A stretch of DNA of 64,000 nt from JACQXM01 sp964569425 (GCA_964569425.1 CAZMVD010000002.1:29441-93440); one strand, 5' to 3'. Positions 16,123 to 25,140 are shown, numbered from the stretch's first letter. Notes: a model not told the origin generated them from the sequence alone. Program-made: numbers and translations.

Positions 16123-18444
16123 ATGATCAATCGCCTGCGACTACTTCGGAGTGTTGGTCAGTTCGATGCGGTCAACTCGGCTGCGACGATTGACCTGCGC
16201 AAGCTAACCCTTGTCTACGCCGAGAACGCGCGCGGCAAGACGACTCTTGCGGCGATACTCCGGTCGCTTGCCACGGGCGAGCCGATCCCGATTAACGAGC
16301 GCACGCGACTCGGTGCTGCCAATCCCCCGGAAGCGATTATAGATTGCACCGGCGATGCAAGCCCGGCCCGTTTCCAGAACGGCGCGTGGTCCCGCACGCT
16401 TCCTGAAGTACTGGTCTTTGACGACTTCTTCGTCGATCGAAACGTGTATTCGGGAATGGATGTCGATGCTGAACATCGCCAGAATCTGCATGACCTCATT
16501 CTTGGCGAGACTGGTGTTACCTTGGCGCGGCGCGTGGACGAATTGGCTAGTCAGATTCGAAGGCTTAATACGGAACTTCGGAACAAGGAAAACGCGATCT
16601 CAGTAGCAGATCGACATGGGCTTAACGTCGGCGATTTCTGCGGCCTTCGTGCGCACGCGGACATTGACGCGGCGATTACTGCTGCGGAGCAGCGCTTTGC
16701 TGCTTTGCAGAATGCCGATGCCGTTCGCGCCACACCTCAGTTCACTGCTCTGACGTTGCCCGCCATTGACTTCGTTGCGATCCGGGATCTTCTCGCAGGC
16801 ACGGTTGCGGACCTCGACGCTCACGCGGTCGAAGCGGTCGGCGCGCACTTTGCATCCCTTGGCGAAGGCGCCGAAGCGTGGATCGCGACTGGAATGCGAC
16901 TGGGCCATCAGGGCGCGCAATTGACCCCTACCGACGATTGCCCCTTCTGTCGGCAATCCCTTGAAGCGTCGGCAATCTTCACCCACTATCGCGCTTACTT
17001 CGGGCATGCGTATATCCAGTTGCAGCGGGACTTGGCGTCAGCACAAACTGCATTGGAATCGTCGCTCAGCGGTGATGCGCTTGCAGCCTTTGAAAGGCAG
17101 GTGCGTGAGGCAGAAAATCGCCGGGAATTCTGGGCACGATTCACAGTAATCCCTGAAGTTGGAATCGACGCAACACGAGTTGCAAGCGAATGGCAACAAA
17201 CCCGTGATTCCGTGCTCCAAACAATTCGCGCCAAGCGTGCCGATCCGTTGACCGCCGCAACTTTCTCCCCAGATGCCGAGGCACGAGTCCGAAGATTCCA
17301 AGAGATTGGGGCAACTGTCGCTGCGTCAAGTGCTGGGCTGGTTGCGGCTAATGAGTCTATTCAGCGCGTCAAGGAGTCGGCGCATGCCGGAAGCAATGCC
17401 GCTGCCCAGAACGAACTCAATCGACTTCGAGCTACGAGGGCGCGTTACACCCCAGACAACGTTGCCCGCTGTGACGACTATCTTCAAGTAACGCGAGATA
17501 AGCAAGGTGCCGAGGCAGCGAAGTCGCAGGCACAGCAGCGACTTGACGCCCACCGTGCGACAGCGGTTCCGAATTGGGAGACATCAGTCAACACCTATCT
17601 TTCCAGGCTGGGTGCCGGCTTTACGGTGACGCGAATCCAGTCGCAACCCACTGGCGGTCGCCCAGCATGCGTGTATCGCCTCGCGATCAATGGGCATGCA
17701 ATCGATGTCGGCCCTGGTGCGGCTAGCGTTGGCAGCCCGACATTCAAGAACACCCTCAGTTCGGGCGACCGCAACACGCTTGCCCTCGCTTTCTTCCTAG
17801 CCTCACTCGATCGCGATCCAAACCGTGCCAATCGGGTCGTACTCCTCGATGATCCGATGTCGAGCTTGGATAAGCATCGCCGAATAAACACTATTCAGGA
17901 ATTACGCTCGCTCTTTCCTACGGTGGCGCAGGTCATAGTAATGTCGCACGATGAGTATTTCCTGTTCGATATCTACGACCGAGTTGCACCGCGCAACGGC
18001 GGTACAATTGTGGATACCACGACGTTACATGTCCGGCGCGTTGCACTGGGATCGACGATAGAGGAATGGGACATCGAAAGCGAAAAGATGTGCCGCCACG
18101 ATAAGCGTCATGCTTTGTTCACGCTGTTCGCAAATGGTGGTGGCGGCGAGCCAATGACAGTCGCCCAGAGCATTCGTCCACACTTGGAACATGTCTTACG
18201 CGCTTTATACCCAGACAAGTTTAGGCCTGGCGAGACACTCCGCGACTTCCGTAATCGCGCTAGAGCGGCCAGCCAGAACGGCAATGGGTTCATGACGGAG
18301 CCGAGACTGGTAGAACTCGGGAATATTGTGGACTACAGCAATGAATTTCACCACGATACCAACCCTGCCGCCGACACGGTTGTGATCAATGACACGCAGT
18401 TGCAGAATTTTGTGCTGCGGACATTGGACTTTGTCTCGATCTAG
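16123..18444 (+). CDS. AAA_13-type SMC/ABC-like ATPase with zinc-hook-like CPFC, probable defence or DNA-metabolism protein
   Basis: 773 residues. The P-loop is AENARGKT (33-40), the form seen in AAA_13 proteins such as RloC and PrrC relatives. A coiled-coil-prone middle (about 130-540) contains CPFC (273-276), as in Rad50/RloC zinc hooks. LSSGDRN (545-551) is the ABC signature. LLDDPMSSLD (about 575-584) is Walker B, and IVMSHDE (about 605-611) the switch histidine. The last 120 residues form an AAA_13-type C-terminal domain (IRPHLEHVLRALYPDKF). I see no clear Arg-Glu-His anticodon-nuclease triad. It stands alone on its strand next to a toxin-antitoxin operon, and its codons use more A/T third positions than neighbours, suggesting acquisition. 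Confidence 0.75.
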   Translation: MINRLRLLRSVGQFDAVNSAATIDLRKLTLVYAENARGKTTLAAILRSLATGEPIPINERTRLGAANPPEAIIDCTGDASPARFQNGAWSRTLPEVLVFDDFFVDRNVYSGMDVDAEHRQNLHDLILGETGVTLARRVDELASQIRRLNTELRNKENAISVADRHGLNVGDFCGLRAHADIDAAITAAEQRFAALQNADAVRATPQFTALTLPAIDFVAIRDLLAGTVADLDAHAVEAVGAHFASLGEGAEAWIATGMRLGHQGAQLTPTDDCPFCRQSLEASAIFTHYRAYFGHAYIQLQRDLASAQTALESSLSGDALAAFERQVREAENRREFWARFTVIPEVGIDATRVASEWQQTRDSVLQTIRAKRADPLTAATFSPDAEARVRRFQEIGATVAASSAGLVAANESIQRVKESAHAGSNAAAQNELNRLRATRARYTPDNVARCDDYLQVTRDKQGAEAAKSQAQQRLDAHRATAVPNWETSVNTYLSRLGAGFTVTRIQSQPTGGRPACVYRLAINGHAIDVGPGAASVGSPTFKNTLSSGDRNTLALAFFLASLDRDPNRANRVVLLDDPMSSLDKHRRINTIQELRSLFPTVAQVIVMSHDEYFLFDIYDRVAPRNGGTIVDTTTLHVRRVALGSTIEEWDIESEKMCRHDKRHALFTLFANGGGGEPMTVAQSIRPHLEHVLRALYPDKFRPGETLRDFRNRARAASQNGNGFMTEPRLVELGNIVDYSNEFHHDTNPAADTVVINDTQLQNFVLRTLDFVSI

Positions 18445-18550
18445 GAATGGTCAAAACGGCCTGAGGTACATCAGAGGACTTGGCACTTGTTGAAGAAGCA
18501 GGCGCTTACGGCTCGGCGGCGACTTGCTCGGACTGGTGCAGTTGCTCTGA

Positions 18551-18772
18551 TCACAACACCACGCGGGCACCCTCAGCGCAATCCAGAATCCTAAACTGCC
18601 GCAAATCCTCGAAATCGAAGAACGGCGCATGATTGGACATAAGCGCGAAGTCCCAGAGCGGTGCCGTGAACATGTGAACCACGCCGCGCATAAAAAGGAC
18701 GGCATCATCCGGCGACCGCGCGGGCCGCCCTTGACACGAGGCGTCAACTGGAGCAAAGTCCAAGGTTCGCAC
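18551..18772 (-). CDS. Small hypothetical protein or gene remnant downstream of ahcY
   Basis: 73 codons from a GTG at 18770-18772, 12 bases after the ahcY stop. The translation has a normal protein-like composition (VLFMRGVVHMFTAPLWDF, then APFFDFEDLRQFRILDC), better than other frames here. There is no clear ribosome site. No family recognised. It may be a truncated gene; low confidence. Confidence 0.3.
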   Translation of the reverse strand: MRTLDFAPVDASCQGRPARSPDDAVLFMRGVVHMFTAPLWDFALMSNHAPFFDFEDLRQFRILDCAEGARVVL

Positions 18773-18784
18773 GGTCGTGGGCGG

Positions 18785-20212
18785 CTAATACCGATAATGC
18801 TCCGGCTTGTAGGGGCCGTCCATCGGCACGCCGATGTAGCTCGCCTGGTCCGGCCGCAGCTTGGTCAGCTTGGCGCCGAGCTGCGACAAGTGCAGGCGGG
18901 CCACCTTCTCATCGAGGTGCTTGGGCAACGTGTAGACCTTTTTCTCGTACTTCGCGGCGTGGGCGAAAAGCTCCATCTGGGCGATCACCTGGTTGGTGAA
19001 GCTGTTGCTCATCACAAAGCTCGGGTGCCCCGTGGCGCAGCCCAGGTTCACCAGCCGCCCCTCGGCCAGCACCAGCATGTAGTGCCCATCCGGGAAAATC
19101 CACTTGTCCACCTGCGGCTTGATGTTCTCGCGGCGGATGCCGGGCACGCGCTTGAGCCCGGCCATGTCGATCTCGTTGTCAAAGTGGCCGATGTTGCACA
19201 CGATCGCCTGGTCCTTCATCTTGGCCATGTGCCCGGCCATGATGATGTCGCGGTTGCCGGTCGCGGTCACGAACAGGTCGGCGGTCTCGAGCACGTCGTC
19301 CAGCGTGAGCACCTGGTAACCTTCCATGCACGCCTGAAGTGCGCAGATGGGATCGATCTCGGTGACAACCACCCGGCACCCCTGAGAGCGCAGGCTCTGG
19401 GCACAGCCCTTGCCCACGTCGCCGTAACCAAGCACCACCGCCAGCTTGCCCGCGAGCATCACGTCGGTGGCGCGCATGATGCCGTCCACCAGCGAATGGC
19501 GGCAGCCGTAGAGATTGTCGAACTTGCTCTTGGTCACGCTGTCGTTGACATTGATCGCGGGGAACAGCAGCGTGCCGGCCTTCTGCCGTTCGTACAGGCG
19601 GTGCACGCCGGTGGTGGTTTCCTCGCTCACGCCGATGACCCCGGCGGCCATGCGGTGCCAGCGCTGCGGGTCATTCTGCAGCTCCTCGCGAACGAGCGCC
19701 AGGATAATCGCCATTTCTTCGTTGTCGGCGGAGTCCGGGTCGGGCAGTTTGCCGCTCTTGGCGAACTCGTTCTCCCATTCGTAGCCGAGGTGAATCAGCA
19801 GCGTGGCGTCGCCGCCGTCGTCCACCAGCAGGTTCGGCCCGCCCTCGGGGAAGGTCAGTGCCTGGTTGGTGCACCACCAGTATTCCTCGAGCGATTCGCC
19901 CTTCCACGCGAACACCGGCACGCCCGCGTGGGCAATGGCCGCGGCCGCGTGGTCCTGCGTGCTGAAGATGTTGCAACTGGCCCAGCGCACGTCCGCGCCC
20001 AGCTCGCGCAGCGTTTCGATGAGCACCGCTGTCTGAATGGTCATGTGCAGCGAGCCGGTGATCCGCGCTCCGGCAAGCGGCTTGCGCGGGCCGAACTCGG
20101 CGCGGGTGGCCATCAGGCCGGGCATTTCCTTCTCGGCCAGGGTAATTTCTTTGCGGCCGAAGTCGGCCAGGGCCAGGTCGGCAACCTTGAAGTCCTGAAT
20201 CGCGGTGGTCAT
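18785..20212 (-). CDS. ahcY: Adenosylhomocysteinase
   Basis: 475 residues from the ATG at 20210-20212; an ATG six codons earlier is possible. Cytoplasmic NAD-dependent enzyme splitting S-adenosylhomocysteine to adenosine and homocysteine, keeping the methyl cycle running. Conserved blocks: [18 protein letters not shown] (about 51-68), [37 protein letters not shown], the NAD loop [10 protein letters not shown] (about 255-264), [10 protein letters not shown], and the C-terminal [12 protein letters not shown] ending in PDQASYIG and HYRY. The C-terminal KPEHYRY supplies a cofactor contact of the neighbouring subunit. The upstream space holds a strong secondary structure (20366-20447). Confidence 0.96.
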   Translation of the reverse strand: MTTAIQDFKVADLALADFGRKEITLAEKEMPGLMATRAEFGPRKPLAGARITGSLHMTIQTAVLIETLRELGADVRWASCNIFSTQDHAAAAIAHAGVPVFAWKGESLEEYWWCTNQALTFPEGGPNLLVDDGGDATLLIHLGYEWENEFAKSGKLPDPDSADNEEMAIILALVREELQNDPQRWHRMAAGVIGVSEETTTGVHRLYERQKAGTLLFPAINVNDSVTKSKFDNLYGCRHSLVDGIMRATDVMLAGKLAVVLGYGDVGKGCAQSLRSQGCRVVVTEIDPICALQACMEGYQVLTLDDVLETADLFVTATGNRDIIMAGHMAKMKDQAIVCNIGHFDNEIDMAGLKRVPGIRRENIKPQVDKWIFPDGHYMLVLAEGRLVNLGCATGHPSFVMSNSFTNQVIAQMELFAHAAKYEKKVYTLPKHLDEKVARLHLSQLGAKLTKLRPDQASYIGVPMDGPYKPEHYRY

Positions 20213-20719
20213 GGAATCTCCGTTTCGCATACGTTGAATTCTTCCCTTGTTTTAAGGAGCGCGGGCGCGAGTGACGTCGCTGAGGCACGCGGCTTCGGCG
20301 GCTCTACGGGCTATTCTATCGTCGGATTGAATGCCCGACAATCATTCGGGCTCGCTGTAGGGGTTCCGAGGTCCGCGACGGGATCAGCAGGCCAGGCGTC
20401 CCCGGGAGGCGACCTCCTTTGGCAACCAGGGGAGTCGTGGTCCTCGGCACGTATATGCCGGTGGCGTGTTTGCGTGGTGCCGGCCGCCGCGGGTGGTGTC
20501 CTTCGGGTGATCCGCAGCCGCTGTTCGGCCGACGCGGTGCAGCCCGGATAATCAGGGCAGCAATGACTACGGAGTAGGCAAGAGGTTGCCGATCCGTTGA
20601 CTCCCCCCGGCCACGGACACAAGATAGCCCGGACCGATGGCCAATCGGGCGGAGCCGCGGGCGAGCAAACGGCGTCTGATAATGATCCCGCCCCGGCTTG
20701 TGCCAAGGGAACCGCGAGC
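20213..20719. other. Divergent intergenic region with a structured element at 20366-20447
   Basis: Between ahcY (minus) and the sigma factor (plus). The sequence at 20366-20379 pairs with 20434-20447 over 14 positions (12 Watson-Crick, one G-U, one T-T mismatch). Inside, TCCCC (20399-20403) pairs with GGGGA (20429-20433), and GGAGG (20405-20409) with CCTCC (20413-20417) around a three-base loop. This long, branched hairpin could be a leader RNA of ahcY or of the sigma operon. It does not match the SAH or SAM riboswitch consensus known to me. Confidence 0.55.
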
Positions 20720-21385
20720 GTGCAGAATCGTCCAATAGATGGTGCAACGCCCCATGGCGACCGGCCCGCGCGTCCGATATCCTTGGAGGATTTTGAGTTA
20801 GTTGAGAAAGTGAAGTCAGGGCAAACAGAGGCGTTCGGCGACCTTGTCCGCAAGTATCAGGATCGCGTATTTAACGTCTGTTGGCGAATATGTGGCAATC
20901 TGGAGGATGCTCGCGACCTGACTCAGGATTCTTTCCTGAAGGTGTTTGAGCGCATTGGCGGGTTTCGTGGTGAGAGCGCCTTTTACACCTGGTTGTATCG
21001 CATTGCGGTGAACCTGGCGCTGACCTTGCGGCGGAAAGGCGCGGGGCGGCGCATGCTGTCGCTGGATCAACCCGAAGGTACGTTGGGAACGCAGGCGGAA
21101 CGACTGATGGCGCGAACGCGGGAGGGCGGTGACGTCGCCCACGATGTGTCCGAAGCAGACCAGCAGGCCCGGTTGGTACGAAAGCTGCAAGCTATGGACG
21201 ACGAGCCTCGTGCCGTAATCGTGCTGCGGGACATTGAAGGGCTGAACTACGAGGAAATCGCGACGATCCTGGAGGTTCCCGTGGGCACCATCAAGTCGCG
21301 TCTGTTTCGTGCACGTATGATGTTGCGCGACGCGATGCTGTCGGTAGAGCCGCATGCCGACCGGGAACGGCGGAAGAATGAGTGA
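20720..21385 (+). CDS. ECF-type RNA polymerase sigma factor
   Basis: 221 residues from a GTG at 20720-20722 preceded by AAGGGA at 9 bases; an ATG at 20597 gives a Pro/Ala-rich extension that seems non-coding. Region 2 runs from about 25 to 95 (DFELVEKVKSGQTEAFGDLV ... DLTQDSFLKVF ... FYTWLYRIAVN). Region 4 is near the end (VIVLRDIEGLNYEEIATIL, VPVGTIKSRLFRAR). Group 4 sigma factors direct stress or envelope regulons. The next gene, an anti-sigma-like membrane protein, starts 8 bases before this stop, so the two are coupled. Confidence 0.9.
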   Translation: MQNRPIDGATPHGDRPARPISLEDFELVEKVKSGQTEAFGDLVRKYQDRVFNVCWRICGNLEDARDLTQDSFLKVFERIGGFRGESAFYTWLYRIAVNLALTLRRKGAGRRMLSLDQPEGTLGTQAERLMARTREGGDVAHDVSEADQQARLVRKLQAMDDEPRAVIVLRDIEGLNYEEIATILEVPVGTIKSRLFRARMMLRDAMLSVEPHADRERRKNE

Positions 21386-22985
21386 CGAAGGCATGACCGT
21401 GTTTGACAATCAGCAACAGGGCGAGTTGCTCTCCGCCTATCTGGATGGGGCGCTGGATGATCGGCACCGTATCGAGGTCGAGGAACTCCTGGCACGCGAC
21501 GCGAATGCGCGCCAGTTGCTTGAACAGTTGCGCCGCACCGCCGTGGCGGTCGGCCGGCTCCCGCGCCATGCCGCTCCGCCATCCATTCTGGACGACCTCA
21601 TGGTGCAGGTGGAGCGCAATGCCCTGCTGGATATGACTGTCGCACGCCCGAACGAAAGAAGGATCGCGCGCCGCCCCGTGCGGGCTCTGCTCTCGCTTGC
21701 GGCAATGATCGTCGTGGTTGCCGGTGGCGTGTTGTATATGCGGGGTGGGCTGGAGGGCCCCCAGTCGCCCCATGGTCAAACGGCAACACCCGATCGAGTT
21801 GCATCCCTGGACAGTGGGACCGCGGGAGAGTCTCGAACGCCTTCGGCCATTGGGGAAGCGCCAGGCGAATCCGCACTGGCGCGCCGCGACGCGCGGTCGC
21901 GTCCGGCGCCCGCCGCGCGGTCGGAGCGCGACGAGATCGCCGCTGCTCCCGACGAGCGCCGGGCAGATGCCGCGCGAGTCGTGAAGTCCCCGCTGTCCGG
22001 CAACGATCTCCAGGTCTTCCAGGCGACCCTGCTCGCCGCCGCCCAGGTGCCCCCGTTCGACGAGTCGGCGACCACGCTGCGCCAGGAAACGATCGATGCC
22101 CATCCCGTTCGCCTTGGTGGTCGCAAAAGGCCGGAACAGGCGCGCGGNNNNNNNNNNCGCCTGCAATTACAGGTGCGCGACGCAGCGCAGCGAACTACGG
22201 TCGCATCACGGCTCGAAACGCAATGGGCTTCGGGTACCGCGGTGCTACGTGAATCCAGTGCGGTTGCAGCCGGCGCTGAAGTGTCGAAGCAGACGACTCA
22301 ACTGCGCGGCCGTTCGAAAACCGCCGCGCGCGGCGGGACCGAACAGTTGGTGGTCGATGTACCGCTCAGCGCGCTGGAGTCGATGATCGCCGATGTCGGC
22401 GCACTGCACGAAGATGGCCTGGTCGTCGCACTGGCCGCCGGGCCGGTCGCCGTCGAAGGCGCGGAGCCGGCGCGGGAAACGCTTCGCCGCGTGCAGGCGG
22501 CGTGGGAATCTCAGGAAGCCGCCGGGCCCTCCCCGGGTGGTTCCGGCGCATTCTTCTCCGGTCTTTTCAAAGTGCTCGGCGTCGATCCGGGTGCCCTGGC
22601 GCCATTGCCGACTGTCGCCAAGCCCGAGCCCGAAGACAAATGGCGCGACGTGGAAGCCGAGTCCACGAAGCCGCAACCGCCGACGTCCTCACTGGTGGAG
22701 CGTCGCGCACGGAAACTGGAGGAATCGTTCGGCCGCGGCGCGATCGGAGAGAGCATGCCAGACCCGAATGCCGAAGCCACCCCCTCCGGCCCCCAACCCG
22801 TTACCGCGGACGCGTTCATCGGTCCGCCGATGGAACAGGCATCGCGGCCTGAACCAAGGGTCACGGTCGTGATCGAAGTGGCCGTGGTCTCCGATGCACG
22901 TCGTGCGCCGCTCCCGCCGCGTCCGACGCCCAAGCCCAACGGCCCGCCGCCCAAACCTCCTGCGCGAACCCCGGTCGACCATTGA
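21378..22985 (+). CDS. Anti-sigma factor-like membrane protein (contains assembly gap)
   Basis: About 535 residues from the ATG at 21378-21380. The N-terminal about 60 residues (ELLSAYLDGALDD, VEELLARDANARQLLEQL) are the helical anti-sigma fold, without the zinc-binding His-Cys-Cys motif. One membrane helix follows at about 100-120 (LLSLAAMIVVVAGGVLYM). The rest is a large periplasmic region with a Pro-rich C-terminus (PPLPPRPTPKPNGPPPKPP-like). It should hold the sigma factor at the membrane until a signal releases it. Ten Ns at 22148-22157 interrupt the periplasmic part; the frame agrees on both sides, but true gap length is unknown. Confidence 0.75.
   Translation: MSDEGMTVFDNQQQGELLSAYLDGALDDRHRIEVEELLARDANARQLLEQLRRTAVAVGRLPRHAAPPSILDDLMVQVERNALLDMTVARPNERRIARRPVRALLSLAAMIVVVAGGVLYMRGGLEGPQSPHGQTATPDRVASLDSGTAGESRTPSAIGEAPGESALARRDARSRPAPAARSERDEIAAAPDERRADAARVVKSPLSGNDLQVFQATLLAAAQVPPFDESATTLRQETIDAHPVRLGGRKRPEQARXXXXRLQLQVRDAAQRTTVASRLETQWASGTAVLRESSAVAAGAEVSKQTTQLRGRSKTAARGGTEQLVVDVPLSALESMIADVGALHEDGLVVALAAGPVAVEGAEPARETLRRVQAAWESQEAAGPSPGGSGAFFSGLFKVLGVDPGALAPLPTVAKPEPEDKWRDVEAESTKPQPPTSSLVERRARKLEESFGRGAIGESMPDPNAEATPSGPQPVTADAFIGPPMEQASRPEPRVTVVIEVAVVSDARRAPLPPRPTPKPNGPPPKPPARTPVDH
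22148..22157. other. Assembly gap (10 N)
   Basis: Ten undetermined bases, a usual scaffold placeholder. Coding sequence on each side stays in the same frame with the placeholder length, so either the estimate is correct modulo 3 or it is chance. Protein length of the anti-sigma-like gene is therefore provisional. Confidence 0.99.
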
Positions 22986-23107
22986 CGCCGGCGGGGATTC
23001 CGTTTTGCGCGCAGCGCGGCGGTGCAGGAACTATCAGTGGCCCAATTGGCCGACCCCGGGCCTTCGACTGCCACTGCGAGCGACCTTCCGTTATAATGCC
23101 CCCGCGC

Positions 23108-23539
23108 ATGGGACGTGGAACTTCCCTGGGCAACTGTTCAGGAGCCGCGACGATCGAACCTTGGCAGCGTCTCGTTTGGGTGGGCATGGGCGGCGCCCTG
23201 GGCACCGTGCTGCGGTACCTGTTGGCCGGGTGGGTGCAGCGCGGCGTGCTGGCCTTTCCGCTGGGGACGCTGGTGGTCAATGCGGTGGGGTGCCTGGCCA
23301 TCGGGTTCCTGGCGGAGCGGCTTGCGGGCGCGGCGCTGGATCCGGTATTTCGAACCGCGGCGCTGGTGGGCGTGCTCGGGGGTTTTACGACTTTCAGCAC
23401 GTTTTCCTATGAAACGCTGCGACTTCTGGAAGCGCGGCAGTATTCCCTTGCGCTGGTCAACGTGATGGGCAGCGTATTGCTTTGCCTGGCCGCGGCGTGG
23501 TGCGGACAACTTGCGGCCCGCTGGATGGTGACGCCATGA
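23108..23539 (+). CDS. crcB: Fluoride ion exporter CrcB/FluC
   Basis: 143 residues from the ATG at 23108. Four hydrophobic segments make up one half of the dual-topology dimeric channel that removes cytoplasmic fluoride. Characteristic blocks: GGALGTVLRYLLAGW, FPLGTLVVNAVGCLAIGF, and GVLGGFTTFSTFSYE, whose Phe and Thr/Ser residues line the fluoride path. A TATAAT box at 23092-23097 lies just upstream; a start site about 7 bases later would leave a very short leader, with no room for a fluoride riboswitch. An in-frame ATG at 23096 is an alternative start. The stop overlaps the next gene's ATG. Confidence 0.9.
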   Translation: MGRGTSLGNCSGAATIEPWQRLVWVGMGGALGTVLRYLLAGWVQRGVLAFPLGTLVVNAVGCLAIGFLAERLAGAALDPVFRTAALVGVLGGFTTFSTFSYETLRLLEARQYSLALVNVMGSVLLCLAAAWCGQLAARWMVTP

Positions 23540-23895
23540 AAACACCCACGACCGGTTGCCTGCTTCGCATTCTGATCGGCGAATCCGACCGCTGGGAGCA
23601 CCGCCCGCTGTATGAGGCGATCGTGCTCAAGGCGCGCGAGTTGCAATTGGCCGGGGCCACTGTGCTTCGCGGCCAAATGGGCTTCGGCGCCAACTCGCGG
23701 GTGCACACCACAAAGATCCTGCGGTTATCCGAAGACCTTCCCGTGGTCATTGAAATTGTGGATACGCGCGAGAAGATTGCGTTGCTCCTGCCGTTTCTCG
23801 ACGCGGCGGTCAAGGAGGGGATGGTGACGCTGGAGAACGTAGAAGTCATTCAATACCGCGCTTGCCCGCCGGGCGAGGGCCTTCCGGCGTCTTGA
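23536..23895 (+). CDS. DUF190 family PII-like protein
   Basis: 119 residues; the ATG at 23536 overlaps the crcB stop (ATGA). The domain contains LRILIGESDRWEHRPLYEAIV near the N-terminus (about residues 9-29), then GATVLRGQMGFG and LPVVIEIVDTREKI, the DUF190 signature. Family members form PII-like trimers and are frequently found beside crcB, so a regulatory or accessory role in fluoride resistance is likely. The short C-terminus after EVIQYRA is variable. Confidence 0.85.
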   Translation: MKTPTTGCLLRILIGESDRWEHRPLYEAIVLKARELQLAGATVLRGQMGFGANSRVHTTKILRLSEDLPVVIEIVDTREKIALLLPFLDAAVKEGMVTLENVEVIQYRACPPGEGLPAS

Positions 23896-23975
23896 GGGTC
23901 GGCACTGGGCCTGCAACACTACAGGCGGCCCGGCACCATGAACGTGGGTGCAGTACGAAGCCACAGGAACGCCTG

Positions 23976-24674
23976 ATGTCGGAATCGCCCGGTCAATCTG
24001 CTCCTTTGTCGGTCGACAATGATTCCGCTTCGCATCGCGCCCGGCGGTGGTGGCTTGCCGTGCTCGTCGGCGCGATCGTCGCGCTCCCATTTGCCTGGCT
24101 GCTTTCGCATGCGGCCATGCTGCCTTTTTTTCTCGGGCTGTTCTTCTTCGCACTGTTTGGGCTGGTGATTGGTGCCCTGATGCACCGCATCGCCGCACCG
24201 GCCAGACCGTTCGGCCGGCTTACGGTACTTGCGGGAACGACCCTGGTGGTGTTGCTGGGTTGGGGTGTTTCGATCGCACAGGAAGCGCGCGACGTGCCCC
24301 GTAAGATGGCCGCAACCGCCGGACAAGGTGTGCGGTCCATAGGAGATCGCACCTTAGCGGAGTTTGAGGCCGCGGTCGCGGAAGGCATCCGTGCACACAT
24401 CAAAGAGCGCTTTCCGCCGGGTGGAACGCTCGGGTACGTCCGATGGGTATTGGTTGATGGCGTTACGCCCAAGGGAACGCTTGAATTGGTCGACGCTCCG
24501 CTGCGCGCGACCCAGAGGCGCGGATGGTGGGCGGTGCGCGTGGTGCTGGCGATTGCCTTGTTCGCTTTCGGCGTCGGCTCGCAGACGCTGCCCTTACGCC
24601 TGGCCGTGGAGCCGTCGCCTCTGGCGCTGAGCGCCGCCCGAGTCGCGCCGGAGAGCGCCTCGCGGTCGCCCTGA
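23976..24674 (+). CDS. Membrane protein of unknown function
   Basis: 232 residues from the ATG at 23976-23978, preceded by AGGA. A Ser-rich N-terminus is followed by two membrane segments (about 26-44 and 48-67), a third (about 82-98), a charged helical region (FEAAVAEGIRAHIKERF), and a fourth segment near the end (AVRVVLAIALFAFGVGSQT). No family recognised. It follows the DUF190 gene by 80 bases on the same strand. Confidence 0.65.
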   Translation: MSESPGQSAPLSVDNDSASHRARRWWLAVLVGAIVALPFAWLLSHAAMLPFFLGLFFFALFGLVIGALMHRIAAPARPFGRLTVLAGTTLVVLLGWGVSIAQEARDVPRKMAATAGQGVRSIGDRTLAEFEAAVAEGIRAHIKERFPPGGTLGYVRWVLVDGVTPKGTLELVDAPLRATQRRGWWAVRVVLAIALFAFGVGSQTLPLRLAVEPSPLALSAARVAPESASRSP

Positions 24675-24735
24675 CCGAACGCCGCGACTGCGCCCGGTTC
24701 AAGCGTGTCCGTTAATTGGCGCCGATTGAGGATCC

Positions 24736-25140
24736 ATGATGCCGCGACCGCCGATCCATCCTCGATATGCGGCCGGCATTGTCGAGCGCTTCGACAACGC
24801 CATTCTGATTTGCTGTGCAGAAAGCGGAGCGGCGGAAACGCGACATTGGCAGTTTCCCCGCGGCCCGGTACGCGAGGGCGAGTCCCCCGAGGAAGCCATG
24901 CGGCGCATCGGGCGCGAGCAACTCGACGTGCATCTCGAGATCGTCGTTGGACAGCCGCCGATTCTGGTTGACGTGGACGGCAGGCGCGTGGAACTACGCT
25001 TTTTCTTTTGCGGGATCGTCTCCGGCACGTTGGATCCCGGCCCCAACGAACCGCTGCGCTGGGTGTCGCGCGGGCACCTGCGCGAGTACGACTTCGACGA
25101 ACCCTCGCGCCCGGTGGTCGCGTGGCTCCTGGAATCTTGA
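24736..25140 (+). CDS. Nudix-like protein with degenerate Nudix box
   Basis: 134 residues. The layout is that of a small Nudix hydrolase: an N-terminal strand (RYAAGIVERF), WQFPRGPVREGESPEEAMRR at about 39-58, and a C-terminal WVS with Trp and Leu. The canonical box GX5EX7REUXEEXGU would require glutamates after the Arg, but here the segment reads RRIGREQLDV, so at least two of the metal-ligand positions are changed. Catalysis by the usual route is doubtful; it may be a binding protein. The DNA just after its stop leads into guaA on the other strand. Confidence 0.6.
   Translation: MMPRPPIHPRYAAGIVERFDNAILICCAESGAAETRHWQFPRGPVREGESPEEAMRRIGREQLDVHLEIVVGQPPILVDVDGRRVELRFFFCGIVSGTLDPGPNEPLRWVSRGHLREYDFDEPSRPVVAWLLES

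Noticed and set aside
16123..18444. RloC/PrrC anticodon nuclease identity
   Set aside because: The ATPase and zinc-hook parts fit, but no convincing Arg-Glu-His nuclease triad could be located, so only the AAA_13-type label is used.
20213..20596. SAH or SAM riboswitch upstream of ahcY
   Set aside because: The known conserved blocks (GAGGAGCGC and AGGCUCGG of SAH, or the SAM-I core) are absent on either strand; only an unassigned stem structure is present.
23041..23107. Fluoride riboswitch before crcB
   Set aside because: No ATGG...CTGATG core, and the likely promoter leaves no room for an aptamer.
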